Below are positions 54,843-63,541 of a DNA stretch of 64,000 bases, piece after piece. The notes under the pieces are model-generated. The model did not search any database. It was not told where the DNA came from and saw nothing but the letters and a program-made list of their open reading frames with translations. Each line of letters opens with the position of its first letter. Positions within the stretch are counted from its first letter, which is position 1. Origin of the DNA: Morganella sibonii (lineage in GTDB: Bacteria; Pseudomonadota; Gammaproteobacteria; Enterobacterales; Enterobacteriaceae); NCBI RefSeq assembly GCF_040560245.1, contig NZ_JAKMWP010000010.1; one strand, given 5' to 3'. A program made the position numbers and the translations under genes.

Positions 54843-55368
54843 AATTTCACCTGCAGAAATGTATTTTAGAATAGGATTACTGTATGTATGGTCTTTTTTT
54901 TTCTGACAGGGTTATCATGTTCCGCCTGAATAAATATCTCAATATCATGGTTTTGGGTCACTTCTGACTCAATATGGAAAATAAGGGACATAAACTGACA
55001 CAAATAAGTTTATTTATATGTTTGCTTCGTATCGTTATGAAACAGAAAGGAAAATCAATGTAACGAATGATAAGCTAAAGTGAATGAATAGCTTTTATAT
55101 TGAACTGTAAGGCTTTTATTCTTATTTTGTTGTTCCTGTGATTTATTGCTATTATTGTTTCCTGCATTGTTATTATCTGTTTATGACGACGATTTAAAAT
55201 TTCACGCAAATTACCGAACCTATTTGTTATTTCCTTTAATAACTGCGCGACTGATGCCGGTAAACAAACGGGTAATATTTGTCTCAAACAGGCTTTTGCG
55301 ACAAACTGAAAAAGATGTCATTTTTTTGATGTGAGTCACACCCCGCAAACGAATACAGAACTCAGCTT
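54843..55368. promoter_or_regulatory. Divergent pgtP/pgtC regulatory region
   Basis: 526 AT-rich bases with no gene. Candidate PgtA sites: inverted pair TGGGTCA-CTTC-TGACTCA (54954-54971) upstream of pgtP and the odd palindrome TGTGAGTCACA (55330-55340) upstream of pgtC, sharing the core TGAGTCA. These are suggestions from repeat structure only. Confidence 0.4.
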
Positions 55369-56625
55369 ATGCCACAACTCCGAATCCGCCGCTTTGCGGC
55401 CTGTATGATAACTGCCGCCGCACTGATATTCAGCCTGTCAGCTGCTGCGAAACAGGATGAACTGGTGATTGCCACCACGTTTTCACCGGAAGCGACTGCC
55501 CACATTATCAGCAGCTGGCAGCAGCAGCCCGGTGCAGCCCGTATCCGGACGATTAACCGTACCAGTGCGGCGCTGGAGCGTCTGCTGGATACCCCGGCAC
55601 TGGAAGATGTTGATCTGGTTGTGACCTCATCCCCGATGTTATTGCAGCATCTGCAGGAGCATGACCGGCTGGCGGAACTCTCCGGACTCCCGGACGTTTC
55701 GCGGCGTCTGGTGCCGTTGCGGCTGCGCGATAATGCGGCGGCGGTGGCCTTTTCCGGTTACGGGATTCTGGTGAATAAACGGCGGATGGCGGAAAATAAC
55801 CTGCCGGTTCCGGTGTCATGGGACTCCCTGACAGACAGCCGCTACCGCGGATTACTGCTGATGAGCAGCCCGTCACGCTCGGATACGTATCATCTGATGG
55901 TCGAGTCTCTGTTACAGCAGCGCGGCTGGGATAAGGGCTGGGCTCTGCTGCTGAATATCTCGGGTAATCTGGCGACGATTTCGTCACGCAGTTTCGGTGT
56001 GGCGGACAAAATCAAAGCCGGGCTGGGCGGTGCCGCCCCGGTGATTGATAACTACGCCCGGCTGCTGCTCGGTGATCCGGAACTGGCGTTTAATTATCTG
56101 CCGGATTCCGCCACATCCCCGACCTTTGTTGCGATCAGCCGTTACAGCCTGAATAAAGAGAATGCCCGTGCGTTTATCGGTTTTCTGCTCAGCGAACAGG
56201 GACAGAAAGTCCTGGCTGACAGCAGCACCGGCAAATATCCGGTCACACCGCTGCCGCGGGAAAATCCGCGTGAGCCGGTGCAGCGCCGTCTGCTGAACTC
56301 CCCGTATCAGATGGATGAGAATCTGGTACTCAAACGCCAGCGTATGGTACAGCAGCTGTTTGACACCGCGATCACCTTCCGCCTGACCGAATCCATTGAT
56401 GCCTGGCGTGCGCTTTACACGGCGGAAGCCCGTGTGAAACGGCCGCTGCCGCATATCCGGGCGTTGCTGACGGCCATGCCGGTTTCGGCACAGGAGAGCG
56501 CGGACCCGGCTTATTACTCCCGCTTTGATGATAACCGCAAAGCCGAGGAAGAATATATCCGCTGGCAGCAGTTCTTCCGCGAACAGCAGCGAAAAGCCAT
56601 TGCTGAACTGGAAAAAGTCCGATGA
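55369..56625 (+). CDS. pgtC: Phosphoglycerate transport regulatory periplasmic protein PgtC
   Basis: 418 residues. Signal peptide (about 1-27, ...LIFSLSAAAK), then a periplasmic-binding-protein fold starting ELVIATTFSPEATAHIISSW, with ALERLLDTP, LLMSSPSRSDTYHLMVESLLQQRGWDKGW and ISSRSFGVADKIKAGLGGAAPVIDNYARLLL, which match Salmonella PgtC closely. Thought to pass the inducer signal to PgtB. Overlaps pgtB by 4 bases (56622-56625). Confidence 0.93.
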   Translation: MPQLRIRRFAACMITAAALIFSLSAAAKQDELVIATTFSPEATAHIISSWQQQPGAARIRTINRTSAALERLLDTPALEDVDLVVTSSPMLLQHLQEHDRLAELSGLPDVSRRLVPLRLRDNAAAVAFSGYGILVNKRRMAENNLPVPVSWDSLTDSRYRGLLLMSSPSRSDTYHLMVESLLQQRGWDKGWALLLNISGNLATISSRSFGVADKIKAGLGGAAPVIDNYARLLLGDPELAFNYLPDSATSPTFVAISRYSLNKENARAFIGFLLSEQGQKVLADSSTGKYPVTPLPRENPREPVQRRLLNSPYQMDENLVLKRQRMVQQLFDTAITFRLTESIDAWRALYTAEARVKRPLPHIRALLTAMPVSAQESADPAYYSRFDDNRKAEEEYIRWQQFFREQQRKAIAELEKVR

Positions 56626-58625
56626 AACACCGTATTTCCCGTTTTATCGGCCGTTTCAGTATCAGTGCGATTCTGCGCGGTGCGTTTGTGATCGGCACAC
56701 TGATGACGCTGATTGTCAGTTGCGTGAGTCTGTATGCCTGGCAGGCGCAGAACCGGCAGATCCGTTATGCGCTGGGCGATTATTTTCCGCGTATTCAGGC
56801 GTCGTTTCTGATCGAAGGACAACTGAACACGCTGGTGGATGAACTGAATGAGTTCCTGAAAGCACCGGACACGGTGGCGCGTCTGCAACTGCGCAACCAG
56901 ATCACTCTGCATTTGTCGCAGATCGAATCGATCAACCGGAAACTGAGCGGTCCGGATCAGGTGCAGATCGCCGCGATTGTGCAGCAGGGACAGGCACTTT
57001 TGCAGCGTCTTGATAATGCCCTGTATACCCTGTTTCTGGCACGGGAGAATGTGAATACGCTGTCTGCCCGGATTGCCTGGCTGCATGATGATTTCAATAC
57101 CGAGCTCAGTTCGCTGTCACAGGATATCAGCTGGCAGCAGGGATCATTACTGGATCAGATAGAGCAGGACCCGTCCCGGGCTATCGCCTTACAGGGCAGT
57201 CTGCGCAAAGTGCAGGGGGAGCTGCAGCTGATTTACACCCTGGCACGGCTGGAGGGGCAGATAATGGATGATCTGACCGGGCGTCTGCGTGATGAGCAGA
57301 ATGAAAATACGGAAAGCAGCACCGACTCACACAGTTATGTCCGTTATCTCACCTATCTGAAGTCCGGAGCGGAATCAAACGAAGCCGCACTGGATATGTA
57401 TCCGAGCACGGTGACACTGCGGCAGACCATTGATGAACTGCTGGATATCGGTTTGTCTGACAGCAAAATGCCCGGTGTACTGAAAAATTACCGGGCGGCG
57501 AAAGAGGAACTGGCGGCGGCCACGGCGGAGAAAGAGCGTATTCTGGAGCGGTTCCGCACCCAGCTGGATGTTCAGCTCGATAACAGCCACAGCCAGTTAC
57601 AATCCCTGAATCACCATCTTGCCAGCATCATGAGTTACAGCGGCACCATCATTATTATTACCGCTTTGCTGGCTCTGCTGCTGGCGGTGATCTTTAACCA
57701 CTATTTTATCCGCACCCGGCTGGTCCGCCGCTTTACGGTACTGAACCAGGCTGTTGCGCGGATCGGACAGGGTGATCTGACGGCGGATATTCCGGTTGAG
57801 GGACGGGACGAAATCGGCCGCGTGGCGATGCTTCTGCGCCAGACGCTCAACCAGATCAACCGGCAGAAAGTGCAGCTGGTGCAGGAGATCACTGACAGAA
57901 AAGCCATTGAGGAGAATCTGCGCGCCACACAGAATGAACTGATCCAGACCGCCAAGCTGGCGGTGGTCGGGCAGACTATGACCACACTGGCACATGAAAT
58001 TAATCAGCCGCTGAATGCGCTATCCATGCATATCTATATGGCGAAGCGGGCACTGGCGACAGAAGGAAACACCAATGCGGTCAACGCACTGAATAAGTCC
58101 GCACAGCTGATCACCCGGATGGACGGCATTATCCGCTCCCTGCGCCAGTTTGCCCGGCGGCGGGATGACGGTGCGACATTGCAGCCGATTGATTTGCACC
58201 AGAGCATTCAGGATGCCTGGGATATCCTGGCGTTACAGAACAAAATGCGCGATGTCACCCTGCATCAGCCGGACTTCCTGCCGCAGGTGCAGGGGGATGC
58301 TATCGGGATACAGCAGGTGCTGGTCAATATGCTGTCCAATGCGCTGGATGCATCGCCGGCAGCAGCGGAAATTGTGATTGATTTTACGGAATCCGCCACG
58401 GAACTTTCTCTCTTTATCAGTGATAACGGCTGCGGCTGGCCTGCGGAACTGGCGGACTCACTGATGAAACCTTTCACGACCAGTAAAGAAATCGGCCTGG
58501 GGATCGGCCTGTCAGTCAGCAGCTCGATTATGCAGCAGCTGGGCGGCAGTCTGCTGATCGCATCCACACTGACCCGCAACGGATGTGTGATCCTGAGCTT
58601 TAAAAAGGTAACTGAATATGCTTGA
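56622..58625 (+). CDS. pgtB: Sensor histidine kinase PgtB
   Basis: 667 residues (Salmonella 668). TM1 about residues 17-40, long periplasmic helical sensor about 41-345, TM2 about 346-366 (IIIITALLALLLAVIF), HAMP-like linker, HisKA domain with His458 in TTLAHEINQPLNAL, and HATPase with N box NMLSNALDA and G boxes DNGCGW and GLGIGLSVS. DctB-like. Phosphorylates PgtA on input from PgtC. Overlaps pgtA by 8 bases. Confidence 0.93.
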   Translation: MKHRISRFIGRFSISAILRGAFVIGTLMTLIVSCVSLYAWQAQNRQIRYALGDYFPRIQASFLIEGQLNTLVDELNEFLKAPDTVARLQLRNQITLHLSQIESINRKLSGPDQVQIAAIVQQGQALLQRLDNALYTLFLARENVNTLSARIAWLHDDFNTELSSLSQDISWQQGSLLDQIEQDPSRAIALQGSLRKVQGELQLIYTLARLEGQIMDDLTGRLRDEQNENTESSTDSHSYVRYLTYLKSGAESNEAALDMYPSTVTLRQTIDELLDIGLSDSKMPGVLKNYRAAKEELAAATAEKERILERFRTQLDVQLDNSHSQLQSLNHHLASIMSYSGTIIIITALLALLLAVIFNHYFIRTRLVRRFTVLNQAVARIGQGDLTADIPVEGRDEIGRVAMLLRQTLNQINRQKVQLVQEITDRKAIEENLRATQNELIQTAKLAVVGQTMTTLAHEINQPLNALSMHIYMAKRALATEGNTNAVNALNKSAQLITRMDGIIRSLRQFARRRDDGATLQPIDLHQSIQDAWDILALQNKMRDVTLHQPDFLPQVQGDAIGIQQVLVNMLSNALDASPAAAEIVIDFTESATELSLFISDNGCGWPAELADSLMKPFTTSKEIGLGIGLSVSSSIMQQLGGSLLIASTLTRNGCVILSFKKVTEYA

Positions 58626-59865
58626 TGATAACTACGATATCTTATTAATTGATGATGATACGGATGTCCTGGAAGCTTACTGTATGTTGCTGGAACAGGC
58701 CGGATACCGTGTTTATGCCTGTCATGACCCGCTGGTGGCAAAAGAGCTGGTGCACCGCGACTGGTGCGGTATTGTGCTCAGCGATGTCTGTATGCCGGGA
58801 TGTTCCGGTATTGATCTGATGGCATTATTCCTGGAGAAAGACAAATACCTGCCGGTACTGCTGATCACCGGTCACGGTGATGTACCGATGGCCGTGGAAG
58901 CGGTCAAACAGGGCGCGTGGGATTTTCTGCAGAAACCGGTGGACCCGGAGTATCTGCTGACGCTGACAGAAAAAGCACTGACGGCCCGTAAACAGCGGGT
59001 AACCCAGCGCCGCTGGAGTTCAGAACAGCTGACACTGAATTTTGCCGGTGAGAGCGAATGGACAGAGCATGTCCGTCAGCAGCTTCAGGGACTGGCGGAA
59101 ACACATGCGGCAGTATTTCTACATGGTGAGCTGGGGTGCGGCCGGACTTACCTGGCGCGCTATCTGCATCAGATCAGTACCAATAAACGCGGTCCGCTGG
59201 TGATCAAAACCTTGTTCAGCGGCGGGGATATTCCGCTGGACGCCTGGCTGGATGAAGTGGCGGACGGCACGCTGGTGATTAAAAATATCGATCTGATGCC
59301 GCTCAGTCAGCAGCGCTGGCTGGTGCAGCATATCCGCCAGGAGCAGCGGACATTCCGGCTGGTGGGTATCGCAGATACACCGCTGATTATGCTGACCAAA
59401 CAGCAGAAGATTATTGCCGAACTCTATTATTGTTTCTCCATGACACAGATTGCCTGCCTGCCGTTATCCCAGCGCAAAGCCGATATCGCACCGTTATTCC
59501 GCTATTATCTGGAGCAGGCCTGCTTTCGTCTGAATCATCCGCTGCCGAATCTTGCGGAAGCGCTGGTGAAAAAACTGACCCGGCGGCACTGGCCGGGCAA
59601 TGTGAGTGAACTGGCGAATGCGGCGGAATTGTATGCCGTCGGGATTATGCCGATGGGGGATACCGCAAACCCGTTGCTGCCGTCAGTGGCACCCACGGCA
59701 CTGGATCAGCGGGTGGAAAGCTATGAGCGGCAGATTATCACTGAAGCCCTGAATATCCATCAGGGGCGGATCAACGATGTATCTGAATATCTGCAAATTC
59801 CGCGTAAAAAACTCTATCTGCGGATGAAAAAATACGGACTGGATAAACACCACTACCGTATATAG
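58618..59865 (+). CDS. pgtA: Response regulator PgtA with degenerate AAA+ domain
   Basis: 415 residues. Receiver domain 1-120 with acidic pocket IDDD and phospho-acceptor Asp56 (LSDVCMP), Thr83-like ITGHGD and Lys of QKPVDP. The middle resembles a sigma54 activator AAA+ domain but Walker A reads GELGCGRT (Lys to Arg), Walker B is NID in place of the DE pair and the GAFTGA loop is missing, so it should not activate sigma54. C-terminal Fis-type HTH NDVSEYLQIPRKKLYLRMKKYGL. Last gene of pgtCBA; it should activate pgtP. Confidence 0.92.
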   Translation: MLDDNYDILLIDDDTDVLEAYCMLLEQAGYRVYACHDPLVAKELVHRDWCGIVLSDVCMPGCSGIDLMALFLEKDKYLPVLLITGHGDVPMAVEAVKQGAWDFLQKPVDPEYLLTLTEKALTARKQRVTQRRWSSEQLTLNFAGESEWTEHVRQQLQGLAETHAAVFLHGELGCGRTYLARYLHQISTNKRGPLVIKTLFSGGDIPLDAWLDEVADGTLVIKNIDLMPLSQQRWLVQHIRQEQRTFRLVGIADTPLIMLTKQQKIIAELYYCFSMTQIACLPLSQRKADIAPLFRYYLEQACFRLNHPLPNLAEALVKKLTRRHWPGNVSELANAAELYAVGIMPMGDTANPLLPSVAPTALDQRVESYERQIITEALNIHQGRINDVSEYLQIPRKKLYLRMKKYGLDKHHYRI

Positions 59866-59894
59866 TATAAATAAATCTGATCATTGTCTTCCGT

Positions 59895-59928
59895 AAGCCG
59901 GTTTATGAAAAATAAACCGGCTTTTTTC
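59895..59928 (+). terminator. Terminator of pgtCBA
   Basis: AAGCCGGTTTAT / ATAAACCGGCTT around GAAAA, followed by a T run. Confidence 0.93.
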
Positions 59929-59935
59929 TTTATTT

Positions 59936-60265
59936 TTATTGTTTTTTAATTTAAAAAATTTGAATGATTTGTTCTTTTTATTTGGTGATGGGGTTAATAA
60001 CTGAAATATATCGCCTACCACTAATGTAATTATCGGAATTAGCGATTTGTGCGCTTTAGAGGGTGGTTATTTAACAATAAATGCGCCTGTTCTGAAACTA
60101 TTTGTCACATTATGCATGCAATAAGTGCTTTTTTTGACATATATTGCTATTTATCGCTAAATGAAGCCGTAATCGTGTTGTAAAATGAACTTTCCGGGTG
60201 AATAATCTACAAGGCTTTATGTCAATAGAGTCAGAGAGTAGTGGTTAATATAATAGGAATATAAA
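59936..60265 (+). promoter_or_regulatory. Porin upstream region
   Basis: 330 AT-rich bases. A plausible promoter is -35 TTGACA (60134-60139) with -10 CTAAAT (60157-60162), leaving a leader of about 95 bases typical of enteric porins and suited to small-RNA control. OmpR sites are expected but I could not fix any with confidence. AGGAAT precedes the start codon. Confidence 0.5.
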
Positions 60266-61417
60266 ATGAAAAAGACATTATTAGCTGTATTAGTCCCGCT
60301 TGTTGCATTAAGCGGCGCTGCAAACGCGGCAGAGATTTATAACAAAGACGGTAACAAACTGGATCTGTACGGTAAAGTCGATGTTCGTCATTTATTCAGC
60401 GACAATGACCACTATGGCGACAGCCAGAACGGTGATGACTCCCGTTTCCGTATCGGTCTGAAAGGTGAAACTCAGATCACTGATCAATTAACCGGCTTTG
60501 GTCGTTTCGAAAACGAAATCAAAACCAACGGTACTGAAGGCGACAACAAAAACCAGGTTCGTTTAGCTTACGCGGGTCTGAAATTCGCTGAGTTCGGTTC
60601 ACTGGACTACGGCCGTAACTACGGTGTTATCTATGACACCAACGCATGGACCGATGTGCTGCCAATCTTCGGTAACGACACCATGACCCAGACCGACGTC
60701 TACATGACCGGTCGTGCTGCAAACCTGCTGACTTACCGTAACTCTGATTTCTTCGGTTATGTTGACGGCCTGAGCTTCGCATTACAGTATCAGGGTGCGA
60801 ACGACGATAACTCTATCGCAAACCGTGGTTCTTACAACCAGTTCAATGATACCTACAGCTACGATAACACCGCTAACGGTGACGGTTTCGGTTTCTCCAC
60901 CGCGTATGACATCGGCTGGGGTGTGAGTGTTGGTGGTGCATATTCAAGCTCCGCACGTCCGCAGGGTCAGAAAGAAAACCTGGCAAGCGGCGCTCTGGGT
61001 GACCGTGCAGAAGCATGGAACGTCGGTGCTAAATTTGACGCTGACAACCTGTACCTGGCAGCAGTTTACGGCGAAACCCGTAACATGACTCACTACGGTA
61101 CTAACGACGACAACCGTGGCTTAACTGCTAACAAAACTCAGAACATCGAGTTAGTGGCTCAGTATCAGTTCGACTTCGGTCTGCGTCCGTCCATCGCTTA
61201 CCTGCAGTCTAAAGGTAAAAACCTGAATACACCGTACGGCAGCGATGACCAGGATCTGGTGAAATATGTTGATTTAGGCGCGTACTACTACTTCAACAAA
61301 AACATGTCTGCTCTGATCGACTACAAAATTAACCTGTTAGACGAAAACGACTTTACCCGTAAGTCTGGTATCAATACCGACAACGTACTGGGCTTAGGTT
61401 TAGTTTACCAGTTCTGA
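60266..61417 (+). CDS. General outer-membrane porin (OmpC/OmpF family)
   Basis: 383 residues, trimeric 16-strand porin. Signal peptide MKKTLLAVLVPLVALSGAANA, mature N-terminus AEIYNKDGNKLDLYGKVDVRH, C-terminal Phe (LGLGLVYQF). Loop 3 reads TDVLPIFGNDTMTQTDVY where most enteric porins have PEFGGD: the constriction-zone Glu is Ile, which would lower the negative charge of the pore. Two tandem terminators follow. Synonymous codon choice looks biased to preferred codons, as in highly expressed genes. Confidence 0.94.
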   Translation: MKKTLLAVLVPLVALSGAANAAEIYNKDGNKLDLYGKVDVRHLFSDNDHYGDSQNGDDSRFRIGLKGETQITDQLTGFGRFENEIKTNGTEGDNKNQVRLAYAGLKFAEFGSLDYGRNYGVIYDTNAWTDVLPIFGNDTMTQTDVYMTGRAANLLTYRNSDFFGYVDGLSFALQYQGANDDNSIANRGSYNQFNDTYSYDNTANGDGFGFSTAYDIGWGVSVGGAYSSSARPQGQKENLASGALGDRAEAWNVGAKFDADNLYLAAVYGETRNMTHYGTNDDNRGLTANKTQNIELVAQYQFDFGLRPSIAYLQSKGKNLNTPYGSDDQDLVKYVDLGAYYYFNKNMSALIDYKINLLDENDFTRKSGINTDNVLGLGLVYQF

Positions 61418-61443
61418 TTTAGTTCAGAGAGCGTATAATGAAG

Positions 61444-61467
61444 AAGGAGGCGAAAGCCTCCTTTTTT
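61444..61467 (+). terminator. First porin terminator
   Basis: AAGGAGGC-GAAA-GCCTCCTT followed by T residues; GNRA-type loop. Confidence 0.93.
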
Positions 61468-61549
61468 TATATCTGAAAACCAGTGAAATAATCACTTTAT
61501 AAAATTGTTATTATACGGAATGTTATTAATCCGGTTTTCTTCAGGCAGT

Positions 61550-61577
61550 AAAAAAGGAGGCGGTTGCCTCCTTTTTT
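61550..61577. terminator. Second terminator-like hairpin after the porin
   Basis: AAAAAAGGAGGC-GGTT-GCCTCCTTTTTT, a close copy of the first stem 100 bases downstream, bidirectional in form. The rest of the 61418-61845 gap shows nothing else. Confidence 0.88.
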
Positions 61578-61816
61578 GGCTTATTGCTTGTAATTTGAAT
61601 CGACACAGACAAATCACCAATAAGAATTTGTTCGAACGCAGTAATAATAGCCCATGTCAGAAAAAAACATTTAACTATTGATGTTATTTTTGGTTTTTCT
61701 TTTATTCATTTTGTGCTTATGATTAATTAATACGGAATGTAAGCGAATATGAATAGTATTTTTGATGTTTGAGTCTGTACGCTGCAGAGGATTACAGATC
61801 AGATTGTTTTATATAT

Positions 61817-61836
61817 TGTGCCGGCGAACCGGCACA
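61817..61836 (-). terminator. Hairpin after the nucleoside hydrolase gene
   Basis: Minus-strand TGTGCCGG-TTCG-CCGGCACA, an exceptionally stable UUCG tetraloop, followed by an A/T-rich but not pure T tail. Confidence 0.72.
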
Positions 61837-61845
61837 TCAGCGGGG

Positions 61846-62796
61846 TTATGCAACCCGTACATCCCCGATCCGCCGCAGGGCATCAGTAACCAGTTCCCAG
61901 AAGCGGGTGTGATCCAGTTTTACCGCCACCTGAGTCAGGCAATCTGCCGGTGCCGGTGAACGGAAATCCGCAACGGTCATACCGAGAGTCAGTGTGCCGG
62001 TCAGCTCCACGTCCAGCGGCACTTTGCGGGTGGTCATCACGGACGGGTCGATCACATACGCCACCGCGCAGGGGTCATGTACCGGCGGGTAATCAAATCC
62101 CTGAGCGCTTTTGTACATGGTGTCGAAAAATTCCAGCAGTTCGAGGACAAACTGCGCCGGTGCAGTGCCGACCGCCGCGATTTTACTGATGACTTCCGGA
62201 GTTGCCAGCGCCTGATGCGTCAAATCCAGCCCCACCATGGTGAGCGGCCAGCCTGCATTGAAGACAATGTGTGCCGCTTCGGGATCAATTTTTATATTGA
62301 ATTCAGCAACGGCACTCCAGTTGCCGGTGTGATACCCGCCGCCCATCAGCACAACTTCCTTTACCCGGTCAATAATGCGCGGCTCCAGCCGTGCTGCCAG
62401 CGCGATATTGGTCAGCCCTGCGGTGGGGACCAGGGTAATGGTTTTCGGCGGATGCGCCATAATGGTATCAATGATTAGCTGCACCGCATGGCGCGGATCT
62501 AACGCCAGCACCGGCTCCGGTAATACCGGCCCGTCGAGGCCGGAATCGCCGTGAATATCCGGTGCGGTTTCAATCTCCCGGATCAGCGGACGCGGGCAGC
62601 CTGCCGCAAACGGAATACCGGTAATACCGGCAATCCGTGCGACAGCCAGTGCATTGCGTGTCACTTTCTCCAGTGTCTGATTGCCGACAACTGTGGTGAC
62701 GGCCAGCAGTTCAATCTCCGGATTACCATAAGCAAGTAATAGTGCGATGGCATCATCATGGCCGGGATCGCAGTCAAGAATGATTTTTTTCTTCAC
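61846..62796 (-). CDS. Nucleoside hydrolase (RihA/RihB-like)
   Basis: Cleaves ribonucleosides to base and ribose. 316 residues, cytosolic. The Ca-binding N-terminal signature ILDCDPGHDDAIALLLAYG (about 5-23), NIHGDSGLDGP-like DIHGDSGLDGP, VLMGGGYHTGNWSAVAEFNIKIDPEAA (about 150-176) and PPVHDPCAVAYVIDP with the catalytic His. Between RihA and RihB in resemblance, so I leave the symbol open. Not in an operon; a weak terminator follows. Confidence 0.92.
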   Translation of the reverse strand: MKKKIILDCDPGHDDAIALLLAYGNPEIELLAVTTVVGNQTLEKVTRNALAVARIAGITGIPFAAGCPRPLIREIETAPDIHGDSGLDGPVLPEPVLALDPRHAVQLIIDTIMAHPPKTITLVPTAGLTNIALAARLEPRIIDRVKEVVLMGGGYHTGNWSAVAEFNIKIDPEAAHIVFNAGWPLTMVGLDLTHQALATPEVISKIAAVGTAPAQFVLELLEFFDTMYKSAQGFDYPPVHDPCAVAYVIDPSVMTTRKVPLDVELTGTLTLGMTVADFRSPAPADCLTQVAVKLDHTRFWELVTDALRRIGDVRVA

Positions 62797-62977
62797 ATAT
62801 TCCTCTTTATTATTTGTCCGTCTGAATATCAGGCTATGTTACACACTCTGTGCCCGGAAAAATAATAAGCCACCCGAAAATCTGATCGGTGACCGGGATA
62901 ATCACGGAAATGACACAATAATACCGGAGAATATATGCAGTTCCGGGGCGGAGAAAATTCAGGGACAGGCCGGCGGA

Positions 62978-63541
62978 TTATCCGCGGAGAGGGTCCCAGA
63001 TTTGCTGAAAACGTTTTGAATTACTGGCGGTATAAATAACGGTATGGGAAATATTCCGGTGTCCGAGATAATCCTGGATCAGGCGGGTATCCCGGCCGAG
63101 ATCCGCAAGGGAATACCCGCAGGCGTGGCGCAGCATATGCGGATGGGGAACCACGGAAATATTGGCGGCCTTACCGTATTGTTTTAATAATGTATGTACC
63201 TGCTGCCGGGAAATGGCACCGCTTTTCTGCGATAAAAATACCCATTCCAAATCCTGGTTACGCCAGGTCTTTCTTATATTGAGCCAGGATACCAGCGCAT
63301 TATATTCAATATCAATAAGGGGCTGTGTGGTCGAAAGCCCGCCTTTCAGGCGCCGGACATAAATAAGCCGGCTGTCCAGATCAATATCAGAAAGTGACAA
63401 ATGACATAATTCGCTGACGCGGAAGCCGTGCAGATAGCACATTAAAATCATGCAGTAATTTCGCTCGGCATAACGGCTTTTCTGTGCTTGTTTCAGAATA
63501 GCGTCAACTTCAGAACGGGTCAGAAACTTACGTTTAGCCAT
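62978..63541 (-). CDS. FimB/FimE/MrpI-type tyrosine recombinase
   Basis: 187-residue minimal site-specific recombinase (MrpI 188, FimB about 200). Catalytic set complete: Arg41 (HGFRVSEL), Lys66 (RLKGG), His135 and Arg138 (HPHMLRHACG), His161 (GHRN) and nucleophile Tyr170 (VIYTAS). Enzymes of this size invert promoter elements of fimbrial operons. The DNA upstream (63542-64000) would be the natural place of the invertible element and its target operon would lie right of the window, as for mrpI and mrpA in Proteus. The fimbrial operon at 38-43 kb is too far to be its target. Confidence 0.92.
   Translation of the reverse strand: MAKRKFLTRSEVDAILKQAQKSRYAERNYCMILMCYLHGFRVSELCHLSLSDIDLDSRLIYVRRLKGGLSTTQPLIDIEYNALVSWLNIRKTWRNQDLEWVFLSQKSGAISRQQVHTLLKQYGKAANISVVPHPHMLRHACGYSLADLGRDTRLIQDYLGHRNISHTVIYTASNSKRFQQIWDPLRG

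Noticed and set aside
59000..59700. Sigma54-dependent regulation by PgtA
   Set aside because: The GAFTGA loop and Walker B acids are missing and no -24/-12 promoter was seen near pgtP.
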